Below, piece after piece: positions 35,235 to 43,033 of a stretch of DNA of 58,827 bases. The DNA comes from an uncultured Porphyromonadaceae bacterium (lineage in GTDB: Bacteria; Bacteroidota; Bacteroidia; Bacteroidales; Muribaculaceae), in assembly GCA_947175605.1 (NCBI GenBank), contig CAMWNH010000002.1, forward strand, positions 81,754-140,580. Reading direction: 5' to 3'. A program made the translations under genes and the position numbers. How positions within the stretch are numbered: the stretch's first letter is position 1; each line of letters begins with the position of its first letter. The notes beneath the pieces were generated by a model. That model had not been told where the DNA came from, made no database searches, and worked only from the letters and a program-made list of their open reading frames with translations.

Positions 35235-36296
35235 TCACTTTCCGGCAGACTTGCGGGCATTCGAGCCGTCGGTGGTCAGGATCAGATACAACAGATCCCT
35301 GAACAGATCCGCGGCATCCTGGCGCGAGCCCACCCCTTTGCTGCGGACATCAAAGCGCCGCACTGCATCAATAATTTCCACAACGGCGAAAGGCGGGTAA
35401 TTGCTCAGACCCTGGCGAAATCGCTTTACCTGAAACGACGACTTGAGGCCCAAAGCCTCCTGGATACCCTTGTCGGAGCGATCGGGAGCGTACCATACCA
35501 CCATCAGATCGGCAAAAAACGCGAATATCGATGCAGCCACCATCACCGGAGGCGCCACCTTGGGATTAGCCCGGAAATATTCAGCGATACGGAACACCTT
35601 GGCCGCATCCCGGGCAGCGATAGCATCGACAATTTCATAGGAATTATACTCGCGGCTCACGCCTACATGACGCTCCACGACCTCGGGAGTCACCGTAGCC
35701 CGCGGAGGCAATATGGTCGCAAGCTTATCGAGCTCGTTATAAAGCCGGCTGAGGTCCGTTCCGATGAAATCACGAAGCATCTCCATAGCCTTGGCGTCGG
35801 CGCCCAAACCCTTTGTTTTCAGATACGAAGCAACAAGCGCCGGGATATTGTTCTCATAGACCTTCTTGCTCTCGAAGGCAACCGCCCCGGGGCTCTTCCG
35901 GATAGCGGCCTTGAGCTCGGCCCCCTTGATGTCGCTGCCTCGCCAGCACAAGACAAGCACGGTGGATTCCGTGGGCGAGGCGACATAGCTCTTGAGCTTG
36001 TCGAGCTGATCAGCGCGGGCGCTCTGACACTCCTTTACAATCACGAGCTGCCTCTCCGTGAGCATGGGCACTTGCCGGCACTGATCCACAATTCTCGCAG
36101 GCTCCGTCTCGGGGGCATAAAACACGAATTGCGCGAACTGCTTGTCCTCGTCCGGAATAAGGGTCTCGAAATCTTTAACCAGCACATCGATATAATATCC
36201 TTCCTGCCCATAGAGAGCATATACTGGTGCCACATTACCGCTCGAGATGGAGCGGCGCAACGAATCGAAGGTGAGAGTGGAGGGTGCGCTTGCCAT
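35235..36296 (-). CDS. holA: DNA polymerase III subunit delta
   Basis: Opens the beta sliding clamp in the clamp loader. Start chosen at ATG 36296 (MASAPSTLTF), since the upstream in-frame codons at 36350 are in the short divergent promoter region. N-terminal nucleotide-binding-like region APVYALYGQEGYYIDVLVKDF, FYAPETEP, RQVPMLTERQLVIVKE; then LVLCWRGSDIKG and the C-terminal collar domain. About 353 residues, normal. Divergent from the HsdR-N gene, an order common in Bacteroidales. Confidence 0.9.
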   Translation of the reverse strand: MASAPSTLTFDSLRRSISSGNVAPVYALYGQEGYYIDVLVKDFETLIPDEDKQFAQFVFYAPETEPARIVDQCRQVPMLTERQLVIVKECQSARADQLDKLKSYVASPTESTVLVLCWRGSDIKGAELKAAIRKSPGAVAFESKKVYENNIPALVASYLKTKGLGADAKAMEMLRDFIGTDLSRLYNELDKLATILPPRATVTPEVVERHVGVSREYNSYEIVDAIAARDAAKVFRIAEYFRANPKVAPPVMVAASIFAFFADLMVVWYAPDRSDKGIQEALGLKSSFQVKRFRQGLSNYPPFAVVEIIDAVRRFDVRSKGVGSRQDAADLFRDLLYLILTTDGSNARKSAGK

Positions 36297-36352
36297 GTGT
36301 TTTTGCCAATGCCGGAATTTTTCCGTAAATTTACGCAATATTTTCCACAATC

Positions 36353-36838
36353 ATGCAGTACACGCCGCTAAATCTTCCTCCCTGTCCGGAAATAGAGTTG
36401 CGCCCGTCGCCCGACACCCCCCCCGGCGAGCCGCAACTCTACGACCCGCTGCGCCGCAAATGGCTTGTGATTACGCCGGAGGAATGGGTGCGACAGCATT
36501 TCGTGAACTATCTCATAAAGTTCAAAGGCTATCCGCGCGAACTGATAGCCAATGAAATATCCCTTAAACTCAACGGCACTTCCCGCCGTTGCGACACGGT
36601 TGTATTCTCGCGTACACTGCAGCCCCTTGCCGTTGTGGAATACAAGGCCCCGTCCGTGGCCATCACACAGAAGGTTTTCGACCAGATAGCCCGCTACAAC
36701 ATCGTCATGCAGGCGCCATGTCTTATCGTCAGTAATGGCCTCAGACACTTCTGCTGCCGCTTTGACAAAGCAAAGGGCACCTACACGTTTCTACGCGAGG
36801 TGCCCGATTATGAGCTTATTCGAAGTTGGTGCGACTAA
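36353..36838 (+). CDS. Solitary HsdR N-terminal-domain (PD-(D/E)XK-like) protein
   Basis: 161 residues matching the type I restriction enzyme R-subunit N-terminal family without any helicase, specificity or modification partner. Nuclease-like elements: RCDTVVFS (the D of PD), then VVEYKAPSVAI (ExK) and QIARYNIVMQAPCLIVSNG (motif-III-like QxxxY). The catalytic D...ExK set therefore appears intact. Convergent with the outer-membrane gene (9 nt). Its conserved position beside holA suggests a housekeeping nuclease, but function is unknown. Confidence 0.85.
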   Translation: MQYTPLNLPPCPEIELRPSPDTPPGEPQLYDPLRRKWLVITPEEWVRQHFVNYLIKFKGYPRELIANEISLKLNGTSRRCDTVVFSRTLQPLAVVEYKAPSVAITQKVFDQIARYNIVMQAPCLIVSNGLRHFCCRFDKAKGTYTFLREVPDYELIRSWCD

Positions 36839-36847
36839 GCGGCTGAA

Positions 36848-37483
36848 TCAGAAGAGATAAGCCACCCGCACGCTCCATTGGCTTGAGCGCGCGCTGAAAT
36901 CGTCAAGCAGCTTGGTCTTCATCATGTATGTGATGCCCCAGGTATAGGATGCCGAGAGCTGCCAGTTGCGCCACAGTTCTACACCAAGGCCGGCCGTAAG
37001 GCCCAGACCGCCACCGGAATAGTTGAAGGGATTCTCCACTCCGGGATTGCCGCTCACCTTGTTGTGTCCGCAATTGATCAGGAATTCCGGACCACCGTAA
37101 ACGAAGGGAGCGATCTTCTCCTCGAGGCCGTTCATGCGAGTCCACTTGAAACGGACATGCACGGGTATATCTATCTGATGCAAAATCATTTTCTGACGTC
37201 CGAAGCCCTGTGAGGCCCACACCTCACGCTGTCCGATGTTTGCAAAACTCGAAGCCTGATTGTAGAGCAGCCCGAAATCAATGCCGAAACCAATGCCGGG
37301 GAACATCAGCTCCGCCTGCACGCCGGCCTGAAATCCGACGGCCTGACTGACGTCGAACAGATCCTGATTGAAGGAAAGCTTGCTGATATTCACGCCTGCA
37401 ACGGGGCCGTATCTGAACTGCGCATTCGTGCTGACAGCTCCGGCGAGCATGACGGCAAGGATGATGATTAGTAGTCTTTTCAT
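36848..37483 (-). CDS. Outer-membrane beta-barrel protein (porin/PorT-like family)
   Basis: Signal peptide MKRLLIIILAVMLAGAVSTNA, then about 190 residues of alternating beta-strands (VAGVNISKLSFN, GFQAGVQAELMFPGIGFGIDFGL given by its edges VQAEL and GIDFGL, LGLTAGLGVELWRNWQLSASY) ending in a terminal Phe (WSVRVAYLF), the outer-membrane insertion signal. An eight-stranded barrel is likely. Not identifiable as the T9SS component PorT itself. Confidence 0.85.
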   Translation of the reverse strand: MKRLLIIILAVMLAGAVSTNAQFRYGPVAGVNISKLSFNQDLFDVSQAVGFQAGVQAELMFPGIGFGIDFGLLYNQASSFANIGQREVWASQGFGRQKMILHQIDIPVHVRFKWTRMNGLEEKIAPFVYGGPEFLINCGHNKVSGNPGVENPFNYSGGGLGLTAGLGVELWRNWQLSASYTWGITYMMKTKLLDDFSARSSQWSVRVAYLF

Positions 37484-37505
37484 ATTTGCTTGAAGCTTAT
37501 GGGCG

Positions 37506-37534
37506 CAAAGTTAAGAAAAAAACTTCGTACGCAA
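37506..37534 (-). promoter_or_regulatory. Promoter of the outer-membrane barrel gene
   Basis: Minus strand: TTG at 37534-37532, 18 nt, TAACTTTG at 37513-37506. Spacing is a little short. Expected leader about 16 nt before the ATG at 37483. Confidence 0.6.
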
Positions 37535-37586
37535 GGTTTTTCTTAACGCATTTTATAGATTGGACCTACATTAAGCGTCTCCTTGC

Positions 37587-37617
37587 TTGACCCGCCGCAA
37601 AAAATGTCGTATCTTTG
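37587..37617 (+). promoter_or_regulatory. Promoter of the alanine/sodium symporter operon, 7 nt before the start codon
   Basis: TTG at 37587-37589, 20 nt, TATCTTTG at 37610-37617; the ATG is at 37625. The predicted start of transcription coincides with the start codon. Confidence 0.8.
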
Positions 37618-37624
37618 CGGAGTT

Positions 37625-39016
37625 ATGATTCACCAGATTGAACAATTCATTATAGCTGCCGCCGATGTACTGTCGGGCTACCCGCTCTTTTTCCTACTGA
37701 TCGGCGGCGGACTATATCTTTTCATATCCTCGGGTGCCGTTTCGCTCCGCCGTCTTCCCGCATCGATGGCGGAATTGCGCAAGCGCAATGACAAGGACGC
37801 CGGCACAGGCCAGATTTCCTCGGCACAGGCACTCACATCCGTCATCGGAGCCACCGTGGGCATGGGCAACATAGCCGGTGTGGCCATTGCCTTGGTCATG
37901 GGCGGCCCCGGCGCTATCTTCTGGATGTGGGTGAGCGCCATCGTGGGCATGGCCACCAAGTATCACGAGGGAGTGCTCGCCATCATGTACAAAGGCTCGG
38001 ACGACAAGGGCAATCCACAAGGCGGCCCCATGCACATAATCGAGAAAGGCATGGGCAACAAGTGGAAACCGCTCGCCAAGTTCTTTGCCATAGCCGGCCT
38101 GTTCGGCACAATGTGCATAATGAACGCCAATCAGCTCACCGAGGCTTTCATGACTGCTTTTACCAATCCCGACGACATCGCTGCCAGCCATACACTTAGC
38201 AGCATCGGCGCATATCTCAGCCTCGAAAACTATCAGGTGTACCGCCTGTTGTTCGGTTGTGCCATAGCCATTGTCGTAGGGCTCGTGATTCTCGGCGGCA
38301 TCAAGCGTATCGCCAACGTGGCGTCCGTGCTCGTGCCCTTTATGGTAGGAATGTATTTCCTTATGGTTCTGTATATTATACTCACCAACCTGCATGCTGT
38401 TCCGGGCGTTGTGGCAAGCATTTTCCGGGAGGCGTTCAACCTGCGGGCCGGCATAGGAGCCTTGGCGGGCATCGCCATCATCGGCGCGCGCCGTGCGGCA
38501 CTGGTCAATGACGCAGGCATTGGCACAGCCTCCATAATGCACGGAGCATCGGCAAACAAGAACGCTGTGCGCGAAGGACTTATCGCAATGCTCGGGCCCA
38601 GCATCGATTCCGGACTTGTGTGCACACTGACGGCTATCGCCATCCTTGTGTGCGGCAACATCGACGTTCCCGGCATCCAGGGTCTGGCAATCGCGATGGA
38701 TGCCTTCTCCAAGGGCATTCCCATGGGCGATCTGCTTCTGATGCTCGTGGTCATCTGTTTCGCACTTTCCTCCATGTTCAGCTATAGTTTCTACGGCACC
38801 AGTTGCGCCACATACCTTTTCGGGACACGCATCGGGCGTTACTACCGCTGGTTTTTCCTGCTTACGCTCATCGTCTTTGCGGTTGTACCCATCGAGGCAG
38901 CCGTGGGGGCCTGCGATCTGTTCTATGCACTCATGGCCATCCCGACCATGATAGCAATCCTGTATTTAAGCCCCAAGGTACGTCGGGCCACACGCGAATA
39001 CTTCAAAGAAAAATAA
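37625..39016 (+). CDS. Sodium:alanine/glycine symporter (AGCS family)
   Basis: Inner-membrane amino-acid:Na+ symporter of about 463 residues with 10-11 hydrophobic segments. Start chosen at ATG 37625 (MIHQIEQFI); an upstream TTG at 37583 overlaps the promoter. Family signature regions: GTGQISSAQALTSVIGATVG, GPGAIFWMWVSAIVGMATKY, GGPMHIIEKGMGNKWK and NDAGIGTASIMHGAS. Substrate alanine or glycine is inferred from the family. Stop TAA overlaps the lgt ATG by one base. Confidence 0.93.
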   Translation: MIHQIEQFIIAAADVLSGYPLFFLLIGGGLYLFISSGAVSLRRLPASMAELRKRNDKDAGTGQISSAQALTSVIGATVGMGNIAGVAIALVMGGPGAIFWMWVSAIVGMATKYHEGVLAIMYKGSDDKGNPQGGPMHIIEKGMGNKWKPLAKFFAIAGLFGTMCIMNANQLTEAFMTAFTNPDDIAASHTLSSIGAYLSLENYQVYRLLFGCAIAIVVGLVILGGIKRIANVASVLVPFMVGMYFLMVLYIILTNLHAVPGVVASIFREAFNLRAGIGALAGIAIIGARRAALVNDAGIGTASIMHGASANKNAVREGLIAMLGPSIDSGLVCTLTAIAILVCGNIDVPGIQGLAIAMDAFSKGIPMGDLLLMLVVICFALSSMFSYSFYGTSCATYLFGTRIGRYYRWFFLLTLIVFAVVPIEAAVGACDLFYALMAIPTMIAILYLSPKVRRATREYFKEK

Positions 39017-39867
39017 TGTTCGGATTCATCAACTGGGACGTCAGTCCCGACATTTTCACACTCGGGCCCATCACCGTGCGCTGGTATGGCATGATGTTCG
39101 CCATCGGATTCTGGATTGGCTATAACCTCGTGGCCAAGATGTTCAAACGCGAAGGCGCACCCGAGAGCTGGCTTGCGATCCTGCTTATCTACACGGGCGT
39201 GGCTACTATTATCGGGGCTCGCCTCGGACATGTATTCTTCTACCAGTGGGACTATTACAGTCAGCACCCCTGGAAAATACTCGCCACATGGGAGGGAGGC
39301 CTTGCCAGCCACGGCGGCGCGATAGGAATCATTATTGCCGTGATTCTATTCTCCATCTTCACCACCAAGCGCTCTCCCCTGTGGACTTTTGACCGCCTAA
39401 CGATCGTTATAGCACTCGTTGGCGGCATGATCCGCATCGGCAACCTCATGAACTCCGAAATCTTCGGTCACCCCACTACCCTGCCGTGGGGCTTCCGATT
39501 CCTGCGCTCGGCCGAGTGGCAGACTCTTTTTGCCCCGATGGCATGCCATCCTACGCAGCTCTATGAGGCATTCACTTACTTCGCCCTGTTCGGGCTCATG
39601 ATGTGGATGTACTGGAAGCGAAATGACGGCGAACGCCCGGGGCTGCTGTTCGGCACCTTCCTCACGGGCACATTCGGCTCCCGCATTCTGTGGGAGATGC
39701 TCAAGAACGATCAGGTGGCCTTCGAAGCAGACATGACCCTGAATATGGGGCAGATTCTGAGTATCCCTTTCACGCTCTTAGGCATCTTCCTCATTGTCAG
39801 AGCCTATATGCGTCCGCGCGTCCCGCTTAAATATCCCAATCGATTCGCGCCGGAGAAAAAGAAATGA
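39016..39867 (+). CDS. lgt: Prolipoprotein diacylglyceryl transferase
   Basis: Inner-membrane enzyme that attaches diacylglycerol to the lipobox Cys of prolipoproteins. The Lgt signature is intact: GGMIRIGNLMNSEIFG. Other family residues: WYGMMFAIGFWIGY near the start and HPTQLYEAF. About 283 residues with seven hydrophobic segments. Start is ATG 39016 (TAATG overlap with the symporter) and stop overlaps the next ATG by 4 nt (ATGA), so all three genes are coupled. Substrates in the window include the GldB-like and M49 lipoproteins. Confidence 0.96.
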   Translation: MFGFINWDVSPDIFTLGPITVRWYGMMFAIGFWIGYNLVAKMFKREGAPESWLAILLIYTGVATIIGARLGHVFFYQWDYYSQHPWKILATWEGGLASHGGAIGIIIAVILFSIFTTKRSPLWTFDRLTIVIALVGGMIRIGNLMNSEIFGHPTTLPWGFRFLRSAEWQTLFAPMACHPTQLYEAFTYFALFGLMMWMYWKRNDGERPGLLFGTFLTGTFGSRILWEMLKNDQVAFEADMTLNMGQILSIPFTLLGIFLIVRAYMRPRVPLKYPNRFAPEKKK

Positions 39868-40679
39868 ACAGCCCGGTCGCCATCACCATCACGGATCTCT
39901 CCGACGCGCGTGTCGCGCCCTTCGCGCGCCTGACGGAGGCGCAGTTGCGTTCGCGGCTCGATCCGTCGCAAGCTCTTTTCATAGCGGAGAGTCCCAAGGT
40001 GATTCATGTGGCTCTTGATGCAGGACTGCAACCCGCGGCCCTACTCTGTGAGGAAAAACACATAACGGGCGATGCGGCAGCCATCATTGCCCGCTGCCCG
40101 GAGATGCCGGTCTATACAGCTTCTCGCGGGCTACTGGAACAGCTCACGGGCTATACGCTCACGCGAGGAGTTCTCTGTGCCATGCGGCGTCCTGCCGAGC
40201 TAAAGCCGGCCGACGTGTGTCCGCCTGCGTCTAAGCGGAGCCGTGTGGTAGTAATAGACGGCGTTACGGACACGACGAATATCGGAGCTATCTTCCGTTC
40301 TGCGGCGGCTCTGGGTGTCGATGCCGTGCTTCTGTCGCCGACGTCCTGCGACCCTCTCAACCGCCGAAGCGTGCGTGTGTCGATGGGCTCCGTATTTCTT
40401 ATTCCATGGGCGTATACAGGCTGCGACTATCAGAGCGAGCTCCGTAATCTGGGTTACAAGACCGTAGCCATGGCACTGACAGACAAGTCAGTATCGCTTG
40501 ATGATCCGGCCCTGAAAAATGAGAATCGTCTCGCCCTGATAATGGGGACGGAAGGCGACGGACTACCGAGCCGCGAAATCGAGGAGGCAGATTATACCGT
40601 GCGCATACCAATGGCACATGGCGTAGACTCGCTCAACGTGGCTGCAGCTTCCGCCGTGGCTTTCTGGGAGTTGCGATAG
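39864..40679 (+). CDS. SpoU/TrmH-family RNA 2'-O-methyltransferase
   Basis: SPOUT methyltransferase of about 271 residues. N-terminal substrate-binding domain (FIAESPKVIHVALDAG), then the knotted SAM domain with motif 1 VTDTTNIGAIFRSAAALG (catalytic Asn and Arg), motif 2 LALIMGTEGDGLP and motif 3 VRIPMAHGVDSLNVAAASAV. It acts on rRNA or tRNA; the nucleotide cannot be assigned. Convergent with the next gene, 12 nt. Confidence 0.92.
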   Translation: MNSPVAITITDLSDARVAPFARLTEAQLRSRLDPSQALFIAESPKVIHVALDAGLQPAALLCEEKHITGDAAAIIARCPEMPVYTASRGLLEQLTGYTLTRGVLCAMRRPAELKPADVCPPASKRSRVVVIDGVTDTTNIGAIFRSAAALGVDAVLLSPTSCDPLNRRSVRVSMGSVFLIPWAYTGCDYQSELRNLGYKTVAMALTDKSVSLDDPALKNENRLALIMGTEGDGLPSREIEEADYTVRIPMAHGVDSLNVAAASAVAFWELR

Positions 40680-40691
40680 CGTCGGCGGCGA

Positions 40692-41183
40692 TCAGGCAAA
40701 GATTCTTTCCAGTTCCTCCGGCGTGGGATTATGGGCTATGATCTTTCCTTCAGGATTGATAAGCAGTGTTCCGTAGCCGTCCTTCAATGCGTAGTCTTTC
40801 CTAATCTGACGCGCTTCGCTGTCATCGGCATGGTACTGAAGCTCCTCATTCATGCCATCACGGCGCACGATTTCGTGAAAGAAAGCCTCCGAACGATCGA
40901 AGTTCACGCTTAGCAGACACACATCCGCATCCGGATGACGCGCTACCCATGTATCGTATTTGTTTGCAGCCACGCGTGAGGCTGCATCCGTGCTGTTCCA
41001 GAAATTCAACAGCACGTATTCTCCGCGCATGCGGTCGAGTGCGAACTCTCTATCAGCTTCTGTAATGGCCAATGCAGGAGCCTTGCGGCCTATGCCCGTG
41101 AGGAAATCGCTCTCGGAGGTCATGGTCATTGCCACAACCACACCTATAAATAGAGCGAGTATCAATAGAAATTTCTTTATCAT
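40692..41183 (-). CDS. Thioredoxin-fold (TlpA-like) protein lacking CxxC
   Basis: A signal-anchor or signal peptide (MIKKFLLILALFIGVVVAM) precedes a TlpA/redoxin-like fold: LLNFWNSTDAASRVAANKYD is where WCxxC normally stands, VCLLSVNFDRSEAF, and GYGTLLINPEGKI, where the cis-Pro is replaced. The only Cys is in DADVCLLS, so it cannot do thiol-disulfide exchange as thioredoxins do. 163 residues, envelope-located. It follows the GldB-like gene (46 nt) and probably shares its promoter. Role unknown; a binding or chaperone role is possible. Confidence 0.8.
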   Translation of the reverse strand: MIKKFLLILALFIGVVVAMTMTSESDFLTGIGRKAPALAITEADREFALDRMRGEYVLLNFWNSTDAASRVAANKYDTWVARHPDADVCLLSVNFDRSEAFFHEIVRRDGMNEELQYHADDSEARQIRKDYALKDGYGTLLINPEGKIIAHNPTPEELERIFA

Positions 41184-41229
41184 GGCGTTCTGATTGTTTA
41201 AAATAGAACGCCCAGCCCCCCTGAGGGGT

Positions 41230-42219
41230 TCAAATGGAGGGAGCGTAGCCTATCTCTTCGAGCACATCAGGATTGTTGTAGAATTCGGGCGAGAGCAGTG
41301 TGGCCAGATTGGCCTCAGGATGCTTGTCGAGGTAGCGGCATACCATCCTATAGCCGATAAAGCGGCCTGCCCGACCCGGAGCGGTAATGCTGAGAATCGC
41401 AGTTGCGGGGGTAGGATCCACAAGCTTCTGCGCAGTCTGCGGGTCGGTGTCAAACAGCAGTTTCTTTGCTACGAGTTCGCGCCATAGCTGCCCCTCGTGT
41501 TCCAGAAGCCACTCCCACTGTTCGTCGCTATATCCTGCGGCGGCAGCCTCGGAGGAGTTTTCCACAAGAGCATAGCGCGCGTACACCATAGCACCGCCAT
41601 ACAGCATGCGGCTAAGTGCAGTAGCACCATCATCAGCCGACTTATAGGGGCGTTCCGTCCCCGCGAGAGCCTCGGCAATATCGTATGGAATCTGCGACGG
41701 CTCCTTCAATGCACGCTCATAGGCCGGGAAAGCCTGATAGCCTTCGTAGTCGTGCCCGAGGTAATGATTCAGAGCAATATACATAGTGCTATCAGAAAAG
41801 CCCATGGGGAAACGACGCCCATAAACTACGGCAGCATAGCTACGCGACGGGAAATCCAGTCCGGACATCTTTCCGGCAGCAAGAGTATAGCCCAGATACT
41901 TACCCAATGGTGCGCCCTCGCGACCGAAAACACTATCGACCACAGGTGTGAAGACTCTGACAGGACGGGAGTCGGCCCACAATGCCGCAGCTGCCGACAG
42001 CGAATCCGTAATGTCTACAACCGCAAGGAAATCCTTCAGCATTTCCGGTCGGACCATAAGAGCCGCGCTGTCCCGATCGGCGAACATGCGATATAAGGGA
42101 ACGACATCAACAGACACCGGTGCAACAGCCTGAGGCTTCCGCACCGATTTCTCACCACAACTCAGAAGTACGGCGCAAATGACCGCCGACACCAATATAC
42201 GGGACACTACCTTATACAT
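41230..42219 (-). CDS. GldB-like gliding-motility-related lipoprotein
   Basis: Lipoprotein signal with lipobox SAVICAVLLSC (Cys at residue 21). The body matches the GldB-type family: FREGAPLGKYLGYTLAAGK-like Phe/Gly segments (here VFGREGAPLGKYLGYTL), LNHYLGHDYEGYQAFPAY, a central MLYGGAMVYARYALV, EQWEWLLEHEGQLWRELV, and the closing GRAGRFIGYRMVCRYLDKHP. In gliding Flavobacteria GldB is required for motility and T9SS function; most Bacteroidales carrying homologues do not glide, so the role here is open. Followed by the CxxC-less thioredoxin-fold gene. Confidence 0.82.
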   Translation of the reverse strand: MYKVVSRILVSAVICAVLLSCGEKSVRKPQAVAPVSVDVVPLYRMFADRDSAALMVRPEMLKDFLAVVDITDSLSAAAALWADSRPVRVFTPVVDSVFGREGAPLGKYLGYTLAAGKMSGLDFPSRSYAAVVYGRRFPMGFSDSTMYIALNHYLGHDYEGYQAFPAYERALKEPSQIPYDIAEALAGTERPYKSADDGATALSRMLYGGAMVYARYALVENSSEAAAAGYSDEQWEWLLEHEGQLWRELVAKKLLFDTDPQTAQKLVDPTPATAILSITAPGRAGRFIGYRMVCRYLDKHPEANLATLLSPEFYNNPDVLEEIGYAPSI

Positions 42220-42238
42220 CTATTCACATTTTTGTTCA

Positions 42239-42269
42239 CAAAAATAACATTTTCCGCGCAATTTTCAAA
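42239..42269 (-). promoter_or_regulatory. Promoter of the GldB-like gene
   Basis: Minus strand: TTTG at 42269-42266, 19 nt, TATTTTTG at 42246-42239. Expected leader about 13 nt before the ATG at 42219. Confidence 0.75.
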
Positions 42270-42379
42270 AAAGTCGTCAAAAAACCGCTTCGCATTTAAA
42301 CCATCTCCACCGGGTAAAGTCATAATGGTGTATCAATTAAACGCAGAATTTTATTAACTCCCTCAAAAATATCAAGTAA

Positions 42380-42910
42380 ATGAAAAAGAACATCATCGCC
42401 ATCGCCGTTATGGCCGTAGCAAGCCTGACCGCAAGCAGCGCCTTCGCTGCCCCCAAGGACGACAAGAAGTGTGACTCCGCCGACTGCACCAAGAAGGAGT
42501 GCAAGGACGAGGCCAAGTGCGACAAGCAGGACTGCAAGAAGGTGCCCTGCCCCTTTGCCGAACTGAATCTCACGGCTGAGCAGCAGACCAAGATCCAGGC
42601 ACTGCGTGAAGAGATGCAGCAGCAGCGACAAGCGAAGTGCGAAGAGCTGAAGGCCGACCGCGAGAAAGCTCGCAAGGAGGGTCTGAAATGCGCCAAGGAA
42701 GCCCGCAGCTCGTATCTCAAGAAGGTTAAGGAAATCCTGACCCCCGAGCAGTACGTTCAGTTCCTTGAGAACTCCTATCTCAACGCAAAGCCCGAACATC
42801 AGAAGCGCCCGCGCCTGGAAAGCCGTCATGAAATGCACCACGGCGACAAGGCTCAATGCAAAGATCACGCCCGCAAACTTGGCCAGCGCCCCGGCGAAAA
42901 TCGCCAGTAA
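42380..42910 (+). CDS. Cysteine-rich Spy/CpxP-like (LTxxQ) periplasmic protein
   Basis: Signal peptide MKKNIIAIAVMAVASLTASSAFA. The mature N-terminus holds six cysteines at residues 31, 36, 41, 47, 52 and 57 (spacing 4-4-5-4-4) within a Lys/Asp-rich stretch. Two LTxxQ motifs follow, LNLTAEQQTKIQAL (residues 62-75) and ILTPEQYVQF (119-128), separated by a long charged helix, as in Spy and CpxP stress chaperones. Three further Cys (87, 104, 160) and a His-rich tail (140, 150, 153, 154, 163) are present. A metal-handling or stress role is inference. Monocistronic; no clean promoter of the usual type is visible in the 160-base upstream gap. Confidence 0.82.
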   Translation: MKKNIIAIAVMAVASLTASSAFAAPKDDKKCDSADCTKKECKDEAKCDKQDCKKVPCPFAELNLTAEQQTKIQALREEMQQQRQAKCEELKADREKARKEGLKCAKEARSSYLKKVKEILTPEQYVQFLENSYLNAKPEHQKRPRLESRHEMHHGDKAQCKDHARKLGQRPGENRQ

Positions 42911-42945
42911 TCAGATGATAAAGTAAGAAAACATTATACCAACGA

Positions 42946-42998
42946 CGAGGGCCGCTTCGTAATTCAGTCTACGAAGCGGCCCTCGCTATTTTCTATTT
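42946..42998 (+). terminator. Rho-independent terminator after the Spy-like gene
   Basis: A perfect 16-bp stem (CGAGGGCCGCTTCGTA at 42946-42961 with 42970-42985), 8-nt loop, then CTATTTTCTATTTT. It lies between convergent genes and may also stop nrdJ transcripts, though the opposite tail is less T-rich. Confidence 0.85.
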
Positions 42999-43033
42999 TG
43001 ACCTTCTCGGACGGAGAAGCAGGAACGGGCTTA

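Noticed and set aside
36353-36838. Restriction-modification system.
   Set aside because: Only an HsdR N-terminal domain is present, without HsdM, HsdS or a motor domain.
38803-39015. Longer N-terminus for Lgt (in-frame codons from 38803).
   Set aside because: It would be entirely inside the symporter gene; ATG 39016 gives the normal Lgt length.
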